Origin: a virus
DNA length: 23,380 bases
Strand: one strand, 5' to 3'
IMG/VR virus record: IMGVR_UViG_3300032516_000202
Span: 1-23,380 of that record
Below are positions 1 through 9,138 of this stretch, piece by piece. The notes below the pieces were generated by a model. The model did not search any database, was not told where the DNA came from, and saw only the letters and a program-made list of their open reading frames with translations. Position 1 is the stretch's first letter; every line of letters begins with the position of its first letter. Both the position numbers and the translations under genes were made by a program.

Positions 1-65
1 AGGACAAGGCACTTTTTCCATTCAAGAACATAGCCTTCCCCGTCCATGAATTCGTCAGTGGTCAT
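1..65 (-). CDS. Start of an unidentified protein (cut by window edge)
   Basis: Only the first 21 codons are present. The protein begins MTTDEFMDGEGYVLEWKK and continues beyond the left end of the window. The ATG lies 4 bases after the stop codon of the giant surface protein gene, and a GTGAT sequence just before it can serve as a ribosome-binding site. It therefore looks like the next gene of the same tail operon. Too little is visible to suggest a function. Confidence 0.5.
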   Translation of the reverse strand, partial: MTTDEFMDGEGYVLEWKKCLV

Positions 66-69
66 TTCA

Positions 70-3000
70 TCACGTATCCTGTTCCCTGAAACCAAACTTC
101 ATTGTAAACCCTGATGGATTAGCCGGAGCCCCGACGCAATCGATCCATACCCATATGTAAGCGTACCCGGTAGTTTGTGCTCCGCTTGCTAAAGTGTGGT
201 TTGTTCCGTTTATTCTGTTCAGGATTTTGGGTGCGTTGACAGTCAGTAGTGTGCTTGTTGACCGCGTGTTGTTTTCACTGGCATAGAAATTAATTCCAAA
301 CGGAACAACTGGGGAAGCGTTGACCCACATCGTGTAGTTCTTGACATTCGTTGTGTTGAAATTCCGTATTCTGAAGATTCCAATTCCTGCCTTCTGCCCA
401 TAGGGAGTCACATTGTAGATTGTTGAATACGGGCAGGTGAACTTGAAAGTAGAAATCCCTGTAGGATAATAAATCCCAAACCCGGTTGAGTTGAAGGACG
501 CGCCCGATGTGTTTCTTGTGGTGTAATCGGCTTTCGAAAGATAGCAATACCAGTTGTATTCTCCTGGGAGCGGCATATTGTCTCCTGAAGCGTTGTACAA
601 ATAATTTCCGGTTCCAGGGATATATGAAGCGTTGTAGCGGATGTTGTTGATGTAGACATAAGAAGTTGCTGAATATGTAGTAGTTCCGTCATCTTTTGTG
701 TAGTTGCACCAGAACTCAACAGTCTGAGGTATAAGCGATGCTCCTAATGGATTCTTCCATGCAACAAGCGTTTCATTTATCGTGGTAACGTTTACATAAA
801 CAGATGCCCACGCGCCAAACTGCAAATTCGTTGCATTGTAGGCCCGGATCCAGATGAGGGAATTGTTGTCTATGACCATTCTGTGTAAGTTTATAGACAA
901 ACTCCCAGATGTTTCATTTGGATATACTGTTGCTGGAAGGCTCGCGTTGAAGATGCGGGACTGGTAATAGAATGTTCTGTTGTTTGAAAGTTTCACTTCG
1001 TAAGTGAGCCCGCTTATGGCTGTCCAAGTAAACGTGATGTTATTCGTGAGCGTCGTGTATGCCGTGTTGGCAGCTGGGAGAACTATTGTCGGAGCTCCAG
1101 GAGCAGTGAAGTCTACTTTGCTGATTGCAGTATATGTAGGTGTCTGATCAAAGTTGTTTGCAGTAACAACGGTTGATGAATTGTAGACATAATGGGTTCC
1201 CACTGCTCCGTTGGATGGGCTTCCACCACAGCTAGGGCTGTCTTCTCCATGCACGCCTCCAGCATTTGTTATTGCAGCTGCTGCTTTAGTGTAATTTCTC
1301 CCAAAGTAGTAGCTTCTGGTTCCTGCTCCTCCATCCCCCGGGCAACCTCCAACATATGAACAAGTAGTGCCACCCCTCCCCCCAACAGCAGAGATAGGAC
1401 CAAGAGTAAGTTTCATGGCGTCTATGCTGACATTCCCTCCAGTTCCACCTACCCCAGCCACACCTGGGTAAGCGCCACAAGAACCGCCTAAACCTCCATC
1501 TAAGTTAATTGTCCCGGTGCTGGAGAATTCACCAGTAGCTGTTGTGTTTATGGTTCCTCCTTTTGCTCCCGCACTTCCCTGTCCAGAAGATCCTCCGTAT
1601 CCGTAAATCAAACCAGTGTTGTTAACGAAACTTGTGTTGATGAATTTTAGATTTCCTCCGGAGCCACCAGCTCCAGAGAATAAGCCAGCAGATCCCCCAT
1701 AGAAGAAAATGTTTCCAGTACTGGTCATATTACGAGACGTTATGGTGATGTTTCTTCCGGGAGCCCCAGAAGAGCCACTCGCGTCTATAGTTCCATAGTT
1801 ATCAAATTCTTCTTGCGTTGTTATTTGTGTTGCTTGAGATGGCAAGGTGAGCGTGGTGCCACTGCTAATCTTTAGATATTGATGGGATATGTTGTAGCTA
1901 ACAGAGCCTGACAGCGTCATCGTGCAGTTCGCTTTCCATAAGCAAGATGGAGTTGCTGTAGTTGAGATGATCTGGAATGTTCCGTTGGTATAGTAATTGA
2001 CTAAGTCTGATTGTTCAGCATACCCCTGGCATCTCCAATTTCCCATCTGATTCGGAGTGAATGATGGAGATTCCCAAACATTCCAGTCGTCTGAACGGCG
2101 GGTTCCAACTACCCAAGTAGAGCTATCCCCTACAGCATAACTTCCGTCTGGTCTGATTATTTTAAAGGAGATGTCTACAGTGGTTTTGTTGTTGGTTGGA
2201 TAAAATTCAAACCCACACTTTCCAACAGACGTTGTAGCATAGTGAGCCCAGCGCGTGTAGTTGTCCATGTAATACAAGACAGACTGCAGACTTCCATATG
2301 CACCAGGTGCAGTGTAATTTACGATTGTGATTTGTGAAGAGAACGCTTCCGGAGCAGACTTCATGCTGTAGCCAGTATCGTTCACGATGACGGAGCAGTT
2401 GATCATGTCAGTCACATTTATCTTCCGGAGTGTCAAGTTAAGAACTCCAGTATGCTCTGGCAGGACCGTCGTGTTGTTCAGGAACCAGCGCCAGTATGCG
2501 GTAGCGTTTCGGGCATCTCCATCAGCATCAGAGAATGTGCCATTCGCGCAAGTCAAGATGCTCGTGTTGAAATATCCTGTGTCGTTGCTGGTGACAACAC
2601 TAGCAGCTTGAGTCGGAGCTGTGTTGTTCACTGTTATCCCAGTTGAATTGACTTCTATCCCCCACTGACTACTATCATAACAAGACAAGCCAACTTTCAA
2701 GGAATCAGATTTGTTCAATCCTGAAGTTGAAGTGTTAGTGTAATTTGTTTGATTCACCACCCAGTTATACCTCAAGTAAGAAGCTAACTTCGTTCCATTC
2801 AGATAAAACGTAAAGTTGCCCGTCATAGTGTTATTCTCTAAGTCTGAACAGTTGCCTGATGCATTGAAGTTAGCGGGGTTGTTCTTATATGGTGTCCCGA
2901 GAGTTGTGCCCGCAGAATTGTTTAGAAGAACAACTAATGAAGCAGTGGGCGCCGTATTTACTGCTGAAGCATAGAGTGTCAAATTCACAGTTAAATCTCT

Positions 3001-6000
3001 GGATGAGAAGTTGAATGTTGTTGTGTTCTGGACATAGTTGGCGAAGCTTGCGTTTATTGTATGGTTGTTCAACGTATAGTTAGCTGTGTTATTTGCATAG
3101 TAATCTGTGATGGTTATCCATGTGGTTAAGCCACCAGCCCCAGCTGTGGTTGCGAATAAGCTTTTTCCATTCTTGTCCGATACGTTCACGGACGCCGCGA
3201 GTGCTGCGGTTGTGTTGGTTACATTCACTCGACCATACCACTTTACTGTAAAATTACAGGGGGTACACGTGACGAATGATACTTTTGAAGCATTGAAACT
3301 TACGTTTAAGAACACACTGTTTTGAGAATTTAGGTCTAATTCGATATCTTTTGAACTCATGTTTGTTACTGTTGAATTTGCAAAAGTGTTATTATAACCC
3401 AGTGACTCTCCGTACATCCCAATCCCGAAAGTGCCGTTTGCCATGGTGATGTTGTTGAATATGTTGTTGCTTGCACTACCCAACGCCAACGAATAGTATA
3501 CGTTTGTTGAGGTTACATTTGTGGTTATGATCCCAGAACTCGAAGAAAGAAACACACCGTACTGTGATACATTCGTAAAGGTAACGTTAGTTATCATGCT
3601 GTTGGTCGTCGTTAAAATATAAATACTTCGTTCATGGTTTTTGATGTTGCAGTTCTTGATGGTGATGTTGTTTCTTGTCCCAGTTGTGTTGATTCCGTAG
3701 GCTCCTATTGATGTATTTCCGGTGATGTTATAGCCATTGCAGTTTAAGGTGATGTTATCCGCACCTATTGTTATGCAAGTCAAATCTGTTGAAGCGAGAT
3801 TATTGAAAAGTATTGTGTCAACTGTTATTGTTCCGCACACCGAGGACACAACTGCTTGTGTCGAGAACATCTCTGTTGAATTTTTCGTGCTGTAGCCACT
3901 GTCTTCAGTCTTGTAAGAACAGTTGATCCTGTCTGTTTCGTTTGCTCCGATAGCTGCTAGATCAAGTGATTGTGCAGTCTGCCCTCCGATTACGGTTCCA
4001 TTGAACCACCATCTCCATCGCCCAAGCCCTATTGTATCGGAATCCCCGTCGTTATAAGAACCATTGACACAAAGCAAAACATCTGCTTTTTTCGGTGTTG
4101 TGCTGTTTAAGGATGGCACAGCCACAGTTGGGGCCGTATTATTCACCGTGATTGTTGTACCGTTAGTCTGATTACCCCACAAGCCTCCATCGTAGCAAAT
4201 CAAACCCACTGTTAAAGAATCTGATTTGTTTAAACCACCTACGGAAGCATTCGTGTAGTTCGTCTGATTCGCCACCCAGTTATACGTCGTGTAATTTATG
4301 AGAAAGGTGTTGTTCAGGTAGAAGTTGAAAACTCCTTTCAGTGTTGCATTCTCCACGTCGGAGCAGTTTCCCGAAGCGTTGAAGTTGGTTGGGTTGTTTT
4401 TGAATGGTGTCCCAAGAGTTGTTCCAGCTGAATTGTTGAGCAAAACAACTGATGAAGCAATCGGGATAGTATTTGATGAAGCACCTTGCTCAGCTTCCAT
4501 TGAAACCAACATCCCATATTCAGCTTTAGCCCAATCAGCCGTTTTTGTGTCCGTTGAAATCCTGAATTCATCAATATAGCCAGCCCAGGAAGCAGTGTCA
4601 GCCCGCTCAAAAACATCTGCACCAATAGCGAATCTCGGTGAACCATCAATCGCTGTTCCTGTATTGCCCGAGGATTTCAGTGTCCCGTTCACATATATTG
4701 ACCCCGTAGTCGTGCCGTTATTCATGAAATTATAAAGCGTCCATGTATTGGAGCATACGCCAACTGCCTGTAATCTTGTGCCATACCCATCCCTTGAAAA
4801 GCTTATGGTTTTTGTAGTATCTGCATAAGTTGCTGCCCCCGTCCCATATGGCGGAGAAACTACAGCATAGCTCGAAAGGAACCCTGCTATTGTAGCAGAT
4901 CCAGGAAGCCAATCATAATACCAGCCTTCGAATGTTCCAGCAGCTTTCGTAAATAAATAGACATTTGTGAAATTTACATATTTTCCAGCTACGTTTCGAG
5001 TTACTCCGTAAAACAAGGAATAACCAAACTTCGAGGAAGTGTTTAAGAAGGGAGTCGGGGCTGCGCTTCCTGTCATTGCGTGGTCAGCGTATTGCGAACT
5101 GTCCTCTACTGCTTTATGAGCGCTGTTTCCGAGTGTAGTTTCCCCAAAGTGATAAACTCGGATATACCCACTTTGATTCCATAAAGTGTGGGGGTCTTGT
5201 GCATCTGCTACAGTATTAGAACCGTAGTAGAAATAAGCAGTCGTGTTCGCCATCCCTGTCCCAATTCCGTTGGTCAAATTGACCGAAAACCAAACGATAG
5301 TCGCTGTAGTGTTGCAGGTGTTATTTTCGATTTCATAGGGAAGCAAAAGCAATTCCGTGCTATCTACAACCCGCAAATCCTTGCATGTTTCGTTCATTTT
5401 TCCGGCAGTTATCAGAGCATTAGTATCTACCGTCATTCGTACAGGGAAAAAGTTTAATGTCGTTGCCGTTGTAGAGTTTATCTGTATCAATTTTTTATAA
5501 CCCCATGTTGCGTTCCACCAGGGGTCGAGGATGACTGCAGGAACCGTCTTATCAAGGAATGCCGATTGAATAGAATCGCTCGTTCTCTTCATCAGAATAT
5601 CATATTTTCCGTTCGTGTTCGGCTTCACTTCAATAGTCGCTTTCAACTGCCTTTTCTGCCCCTGAGTAAATGAAACATTCTCTACATAGTAATAAGTTAT
5701 CCCACCGTAATCGGCAACCTTGAACGATGGACCAACATCAACCCAATCATCCCAATACTCGAGATGCTGACCTGTTTGACCGTAATAAGTCTGATTGTAT
5801 TGACAGCTCATGCTTGTGGGAAAAAACCTAGGAGAAGGACAATCTAAAGTCTTGTTTGTTGCATTAGACGCATAGTAGCACCATACATGCGTATTGTTTA
5901 TTATTCCTGCAGAAGTACCATCACAAACCACAGTCTGAAGCGATAGAAGGTTCCCATAATCAGGAACAGTGTGAGATACATTCAAAACCCAAGTTGAAAC

Positions 6001-6327
6001 CGAAGTCGGTCGAGCATCTGGAGGATTGAAGCCAAAGTAAGAATCTATGTATTGAGTGCCCGTCAAGTTAGAAGTAACGTTGATGTAAACAGTGTTCCTG
6101 ATATCGTTCAAGGTATGTGGAAACACAGATATTTCTCCCCACTCATTGAAATACCTTATTGAATTCCCTATGATTTGAGGAGAAGAAACATTTGCACCTG
6201 TGGTTATATTAGGGATTGTATTTTCCTCAGGCTTGCTGTTCATAAAGACTACGGCAAATCCGAAGATAGCCAAGATAAACGCAAGAATTCCAAACTGTTT
6301 TATGTCTTGGGTATCCATGTCAGTCAC
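70..6327 (-). CDS. Giant multidomain surface/adhesin-like protein (2085 aa)
   Basis: Last complete gene of the tail operon. A membrane segment at about residues 12-30 (FGILAFILAIFGFAVVFM) follows a very short N-terminus. A DUF2341-like domain starts at W270-W271 and ends near 375 (YFYYGS). A LamG/concanavalin-like domain spans about 390-602. A 208-residue unit (619-826) recurs at 1124-1334. Between the copies lie a NosD-like right-handed parallel beta-helix (about 830-1020) and an Ig-like segment (about 1030-1120). A Gly-rich stretch covers about 1511-1712, an FN3-like domain about 1734-1846, and a beta-rich C-terminus follows. N-X-S/T sequons occur throughout, by eye roughly a hundred or more. 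The start may be GTG at 6327, with GGGAG 10 bases upstream, or the ATG at 6318 just after the upstream gene's stop. By position it could be a receptor-binding fibre. Its membrane anchor and sequons instead resemble an exported archaeal cell-surface protein. The domain reading is good; the role is uncertain. Confidence 0.85.
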   Translation of the reverse strand: MTDMDTQDIKQFGILAFILAIFGFAVVFMNSKPEENTIPNITTGANVSSPQIIGNSIRYFNEWGEISVFPHTLNDIRNTVYINVTSNLTGTQYIDSYFGFNPPDARPTSVSTWVLNVSHTVPDYGNLLSLQTVVCDGTSAGIINNTHVWCYYASNATNKTLDCPSPRFFPTSMSCQYNQTYYGQTGQHLEYWDDWVDVGPSFKVADYGGITYYYVENVSFTQGQKRQLKATIEVKPNTNGKYDILMKRTSDSIQSAFLDKTVPAVILDPWWNATWGYKKLIQINSTTATTLNFFPVRMTVDTNALITAGKMNETCKDLRVVDSTELLLLPYEIENNTCNTTATIVWFSVNLTNGIGTGMANTTAYFYYGSNTVADAQDPHTLWNQSGYIRVYHFGETTLGNSAHKAVEDSSQYADHAMTGSAAPTPFLNTSSKFGYSLFYGVTRNVAGKYVNFTNVYLFTKAAGTFEGWYYDWLPGSATIAGFLSSYAVVSPPYGTGAATYADTTKTISFSRDGYGTRLQAVGVCSNTWTLYNFMNNGTTTGSIYVNGTLKSSGNTGTAIDGSPRFAIGADVFERADTASWAGYIDEFRISTDTKTADWAKAEYGMLVSMEAEQGASSNTIPIASSVVLLNNSAGTTLGTPFKNNPTNFNASGNCSDVENATLKGVFNFYLNNTFLINYTTYNWVANQTNYTNASVGGLNKSDSLTVGLICYDGGLWGNQTNGTTITVNNTAPTVAVPSLNSTTPKKADVLLCVNGSYNDGDSDTIGLGRWRWWFNGTVIGGQTAQSLDLAAIGANETDRINCSYKTEDSGYSTKNSTEMFSTQAVVSSVCGTITVDTILFNNLASTDLTCITIGADNITLNCNGYNITGNTSIGAYGINTTGTRNNITIKNCNIKNHERSIYILTTTNSMITNVTFTNVSQYGVFLSSSSGIITTNVTSTNVYYSLALGSASNNIFNNITMANGTFGIGMYGESLGYNNTFANSTVTNMSSKDIELDLNSQNSVFLNVSFNASKVSFVTCTPCNFTVKWYGRVNVTNTTAALAASVNVSDKNGKSLFATTAGAGGLTTWITITDYYANNTANYTLNNHTINASFANYVQNTTTFNFSSRDLTVNLTLYASAVNTAPTASLVVLLNNSAGTTLGTPYKNNPANFNASGNCSDLENNTMTGNFTFYLNGTKLASYLRYNWVVNQTNYTNTSTSGLNKSDSLKVGLSCYDSSQWGIEVNSTGITVNNTAPTQAASVVTSNDTGYFNTSILTCANGTFSDADGDARNATAYWRWFLNNTTVLPEHTGVLNLTLRKINVTDMINCSVIVNDTGYSMKSAPEAFSSQITIVNYTAPGAYGSLQSVLYYMDNYTRWAHYATTSVGKCGFEFYPTNNKTTVDISFKIIRPDGSYAVGDSSTWVVGTRRSDDWNVWESPSFTPNQMGNWRCQGYAEQSDLVNYYTNGTFQIISTTATPSCLWKANCTMTLSGSVSYNISHQYLKISSGTTLTLPSQATQITTQEEFDNYGTIDASGSSGAPGRNITITSRNMTSTGNIFFYGGSAGLFSGAGGSGGNLKFINTSFVNNTGLIYGYGGSSGQGSAGAKGGTINTTATGEFSSTGTINLDGGLGGSCGAYPGVAGVGGTGGNVSIDAMKLTLGPISAVGGRGGTTCSYVGGCPGDGGAGTRSYYFGRNYTKAAAAITNAGGVHGEDSPSCGGSPSNGAVGTHYVYNSSTVVTANNFDQTPTYTAISKVDFTAPGAPTIVLPAANTAYTTLTNNITFTWTAISGLTYEVKLSNNRTFYYQSRIFNASLPATVYPNETSGSLSINLHRMVIDNNSLIWIRAYNATNLQFGAWASVYVNVTTINETLVAWKNPLGASLIPQTVEFWCNYTKDDGTTTYSATSYVYINNIRYNASYIPGTGNYLYNASGDNMPLPGEYNWYCYLSKADYTTRNTSGASFNSTGFGIYYPTGISTFKFTCPYSTIYNVTPYGQKAGIGIFRIRNFNTTNVKNYTMWVNASPVVPFGINFYASENNTRSTSTLLTVNAPKILNRINGTNHTLASGAQTTGYAYIWVWIDCVGAPANPSGFTMKFGFREQDT
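2325..2958 (-). repeat. Internal protein repeat, copy 2 (about 211 aa)
   Basis: Encodes residues about 1124-1334 of the giant surface protein. It opens with NTAPTASLVVLLNNSAGTTL and keeps the landmarks of copy 1: FNASGNCSD, NQTNYTN, GLNKSDSL, ITVNNTAPT, YWRWFLNN, LTCANG and INCSVIVNDTGYS. DNA identity is clear only in short blocks, so the duplication is not recent. The beta-helix region separates the two copies. Confidence 0.8.
3850..4473 (-). repeat. Internal protein repeat, copy 1 (about 208 aa)
   Basis: Encodes residues about 619-826 of the giant surface protein. It opens with NTIPIASSVVLLNNSAGTTL and includes FNASGNCSD, NQTNYTN, GLNKSDSL and ITVNNTAPT. A WRWWFNGT block, a cysteine (LLCVNG) and INCSYKTEDSGYS follow. 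The same blocks appear in the same order in copy 2. The layout suggests two adjacent Ig/PKD-like beta-sandwiches per copy. Confidence 0.8.
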
Positions 6328-6601
6328 GTTTCAGAATTCTCCCTTGCCAATCAACAAATGTCGGGGAAGGGAGATTTTCATTCCTCCGCTTTTCGAGAAC
6401 GAACTCCTTTAACAGAACTCGCTGCTTTTCCAATAGTTTGTCCAGTTCTGTTTTATGAACGTAGAGATCCTTGCTGGTCGTAGCTCCAGGAGGCAGAGGG
6501 CGAATTCGGCATATTTTCCTCAAGCTCCTTATGCTTTCAGTCCTTGAAGCTATCTGTTCATCCAGTTCCTTGAGTGACCGTTCTAATTCAGCGAGGCTCA
6601 T
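6320..6601 (-). CDS. Small coiled-coil protein of the tail operon (93 aa)
   Basis: Unrecognised family. Residues 1-30 (LAELERSLKELDEQIASRTE) and about 50-75 (KTELDKLLEKQRVLLKEF) form two amphipathic helices with heptad-like leucines, joined by a Pro-rich turn (IRPLPPGATT). A hairpin of helices or a coiled-coil oligomer is likely. The C-terminus is short and polar. Its ATG overlaps the stop of the upstream gene (ATGA), and a GGGGTGAT ribosome-binding site precedes it. Its stop lies next to the start of the giant surface protein. It could be a tail-tip or fibre-attachment component or a fibre chaperone; position is the only support. Confidence 0.75.
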   Translation of the reverse strand: MSLAELERSLKELDEQIASRTESIRSLRKICRIRPLPPGATTSKDLYVHKTELDKLLEKQRVLLKEFVLEKRRNENLPSPTFVDWQGRILKRD

Positions 6602-7137
6602 ATCATAATCACCCCAGAAGAAAGATCGACTTCTTCAAATACAACGGTTCCTTTCATGAACCCGGGAGCTCCACCTTCTTGGCTGAAGCTCAGGGAACGG
6701 AAGTTGACATAGAAAAGCTTGTCTCCGCTTCCACTCACACAAGTTGAAGTATTTGCAGAGCTCTGCTGGTGCCCGCCAGTGAACAGAGCTGAGGGGAACG
6801 GAATCACAAGAACGAATAGATTGTTAGTTCCAACGAATGAGTTGAGGCCCTGGAATGCTTTGTCCAAATCTTCCATCATATCTAAGTAAGTTCCAGTGGC
6901 TCCCGGAGTATCTGAAGAATATGTAACACCAGAATTCAACAAGATGAAGTCAATTCGAATCTGCCTGTTCTGGGAGGTCATATCAAATCCCATCGGGCGA
7001 ACCTGTGAGGGGATGTCGATGTTGCTAACTCCGCTCTTGTCATAGTTCAGATCTATTTTCAGTGGAGCCGGGTTGAAGCGATAGACCAAGGTCCCTGTGG
7101 ATGAATTCAAGTAAAGATCAACATATGCGTTTGTCAC
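6598..7137 (-). CDS. Putative distal tail / tail-tip protein (179 aa)
   Basis: Follows directly after the tape measure gene, where long-tailed phages usually encode their distal tail or baseplate proteins. The sequence is mainly beta: YVDLYLNSSTGTLVYRFNP, then QIRIDFILLNSG, NLFVLVIPFPSA, KLFYVNFRSLSFSQ and GTVVFEEVDLSS. This looks like one beta-sandwich or barrel with few charged helices. The start is GTG, because the next in-frame Met is near residue 49; a GGGGTGG sequence just upstream serves as ribosome-binding site. The gene begins one base from the tape measure stop and ends in an ATGA overlap with the next gene. No family was recognised, so the tail-tip role is inferred from gene order and fold impression. 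Confidence 0.7.
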   Translation of the reverse strand: MTNAYVDLYLNSSTGTLVYRFNPAPLKIDLNYDKSGVSNIDIPSQVRPMGFDMTSQNRQIRIDFILLNSGVTYSSDTPGATGTYLDMMEDLDKAFQGLNSFVGTNNLFVLVIPFPSALFTGGHQQSSANTSTCVSGSGDKLFYVNFRSLSFSQEGGAPGFMKGTVVFEEVDLSSGVIMI

Positions 7138-9138
7138 TCAGGCCACCCCCCTCATCTTCTCGGAGAGCCTTCGGTCCACTAGCTCCACGATCTTTCGCTT
7201 TAAATCATCGTTTAGGATACCCTGAACAGGAATATTGATGTTAATTCCGCCTCCTCCGCTTCCGGCTTTGAAGCCGACGATTGTGTCGCTTGAAGAGAAT
7301 GAGACAGGCGCTTGACCAGGTCGTTGAATGAAGTCACCCCAAGAGCCTACATCTCTATCTCCTAATCCAAGACTTTCTGGTGCCCCGCCTCTGGGATCTC
7401 CTGAAACAGGATTTCCAGCAGCATCATACCATTGGTCTTTTATTCTAGAACTTCCAGGGCCTATGTTTAGGTTGAGTGAGCCACCAGCACCTGCATACTT
7501 ACTTGCGCTATTCGTTGCATAAGCGTTCAATCCTGAACCAGTAAGCAGGAACTGGGAGAACGCCACGGCATTCGCATTCAGGTCGTCCATCGTTGCGCCC
7601 ATCTCGCCTGTTTGTTTCTCGAACATTTCTAAGGCTTCTGAAGATGAAAGAGCAGTTCCACTTAAAGTTGTAAATGAAGAAGTTGCCACATATTTAGCCG
7701 TATCGCTCATAAGGCACATACTGTCGTTTGTTGTTTTTAGAGTATCACCTAAAGCTTTTGCAGGTGCTTCGGCACTGAGCGGAGTGCGTAAACTCATGGT
7801 TATTGGAGCGAGATGGAGAAGATTATAGACTACATCTGCTATTGTGCTGGACATTGTTCCTTTGTCAGCACCTTCTGGAAGCTTTCCAAACACACTTGGA
7901 AGTACTCGTTGTAAAGCGTTTGTAATCTCTAATGCCAACGGATATGTTGCTTTCTGTAAAGCATCAGCAGCTGCTTTTATTAATGGATTATCTTTCAGCA
8001 TGTACGCTAGTATAGCTGCAAAAATTGCTCCACCAATAAGTGCACCCAACGGACTAGCAGTGATAGCCAAACCGATTGCTGAACCCAGCCCAGAAATGGA
8101 GGTGGCTATCCCGCCACTCCATAAAGCGATTCCGGCAGCAAGTGATTTTCCAAGTCCAACTAACGTGAAAGTTAAAGTTGAAAACGAGATTCCTCCAAGT
8201 GCAAATTTTAATGCTGCAGCGGATAAAATTAATTTAGTCATTTCGTCAACAACTGGAGCTGCCGAGAAAAGTGCTCCGCCTACTCCACCTAAACTTGCCC
8301 CGACATCCCCTCCTGTCTTTCCCCCGACAGCAGTCCCTAGCATTCTCCCAGCAAACGATCCAGCCATTACAGTCAACGCAGCCATACCAAGTTTTGTTAT
8401 CAACGGTCCGAGCGTATCAGCTGCAGCCATAACTCCTTTAATAAGCCCTATTCCAAGAAGCATGCCGAACATAGCAAGATCCAATCCGACTATGCCTGAC
8501 TCCTTGGCGGATTTTATCATGTCCATCAAAAGTTTATAGACTGGTTTTAGTATTACGCTCACTAATTTAACAATCGGCCCGAGCATCCAGAGTATCGGAA
8601 GAAGCAACGGAATAAGAAGATTCACGACAGGCATGATGAGCAATCCCAATAGTTTCATGATTACTCCGAGAACCTTGAAGAGCACCCCGAATCCAGTCTC
8701 CAGCGTGTCCTTTAAAAGAATAAGTGCTCCTATGATTGGAGCTGCTACTCCGAGCGTCTTTCCTGCAACTCCAATTCCGTATGCAAGAGGACCACGAAGT
8801 CTTGCAGTTCCGGCGATACCTGCAAGCGCATCCTCAAAAAGCTTAACAAAACCAGATGTTTTTGCCTTTTCTTTTCCCAAACCCATGCTTTCAAACTGCG
8901 ATTTCATGCTTTTTTCGATCTCGCGCATCGCTTTCTTAGCATTATCCGCCAACTGTTTGTCAACCTTTTGTTGAATAATGATTGTAGATTTCTGCCATGA
9001 AGAGGTTGAGGCACTACCGCCTCCTCCTCCCCCAACAGCAGTGAATGACGGCATGCTTTTCTTGAGGTCCAGTATTTGCTTCTTAAAGTCATCTAGGTCG
9101 GCAGTCACCCGTATCTTAACTTCTCCAACGTCCGTCAT
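7138..9138 (-). CDS. Tape measure protein (666 aa)
   Basis: Sets tail length and is expected to leave through the tail tube during infection. Residues 1-30 and 55-85 are helical and charged. A Gly run lies at 36-41. A long, strongly hydrophobic, Ala/Gly/Leu-rich region covers about 100-385, with several stretches of membrane-segment character (for example VVNLLIPLLLPILWMLGPIV). The C-terminal part is polar and Gly-rich, ending in a beta strand (ININIPVQG) and an amphipathic helix (about 645-662). It is the largest gene after the tail chaperones, as expected for tape measures. At about 0.15 nm per residue the tail would be around 100 nm. The ATG follows AAGGTGAGGAA and overlaps the upstream stop by four bases. 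Sequence alone would not identify it, but composition, length and position agree. Confidence 0.88.
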   Translation of the reverse strand: MTDVGEVKIRVTADLDDFKKQILDLKKSMPSFTAVGGGGGGSASTSSWQKSTIIIQQKVDKQLADNAKKAMREIEKSMKSQFESMGLGKEKAKTSGFVKLFEDALAGIAGTARLRGPLAYGIGVAGKTLGVAAPIIGALILLKDTLETGFGVLFKVLGVIMKLLGLLIMPVVNLLIPLLLPILWMLGPIVKLVSVILKPVYKLLMDMIKSAKESGIVGLDLAMFGMLLGIGLIKGVMAAADTLGPLITKLGMAALTVMAGSFAGRMLGTAVGGKTGGDVGASLGGVGGALFSAAPVVDEMTKLILSAAALKFALGGISFSTLTFTLVGLGKSLAAGIALWSGGIATSISGLGSAIGLAITASPLGALIGGAIFAAILAYMLKDNPLIKAAADALQKATYPLALEITNALQRVLPSVFGKLPEGADKGTMSSTIADVVYNLLHLAPITMSLRTPLSAEAPAKALGDTLKTTNDSMCLMSDTAKYVATSSFTTLSGTALSSSEALEMFEKQTGEMGATMDDLNANAVAFSQFLLTGSGLNAYATNSASKYAGAGGSLNLNIGPGSSRIKDQWYDAAGNPVSGDPRGGAPESLGLGDRDVGSWGDFIQRPGQAPVSFSSSDTIVGFKAGSGGGGININIPVQGILNDDLKRKIVELVDRRLSEKMRGVA

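Noticed and set aside
7844-8539. A 231-codon open frame on the plus strand opposite the tape measure gene
   Set aside because: It lies fully opposite a well-supported gene, is rich in Pro, Ala and Ser as expected from antisense of an Ala/Gly-rich region, and has no neighbours on that strand.
9135-9138. Frameshift at the ATGA overlap of the second chaperone frame with the tape measure
   Set aside because: There is no slippery heptamer, and the tape measure has its own good AAGGTGAGG ribosome-binding site, so ordinary coupled initiation is enough.
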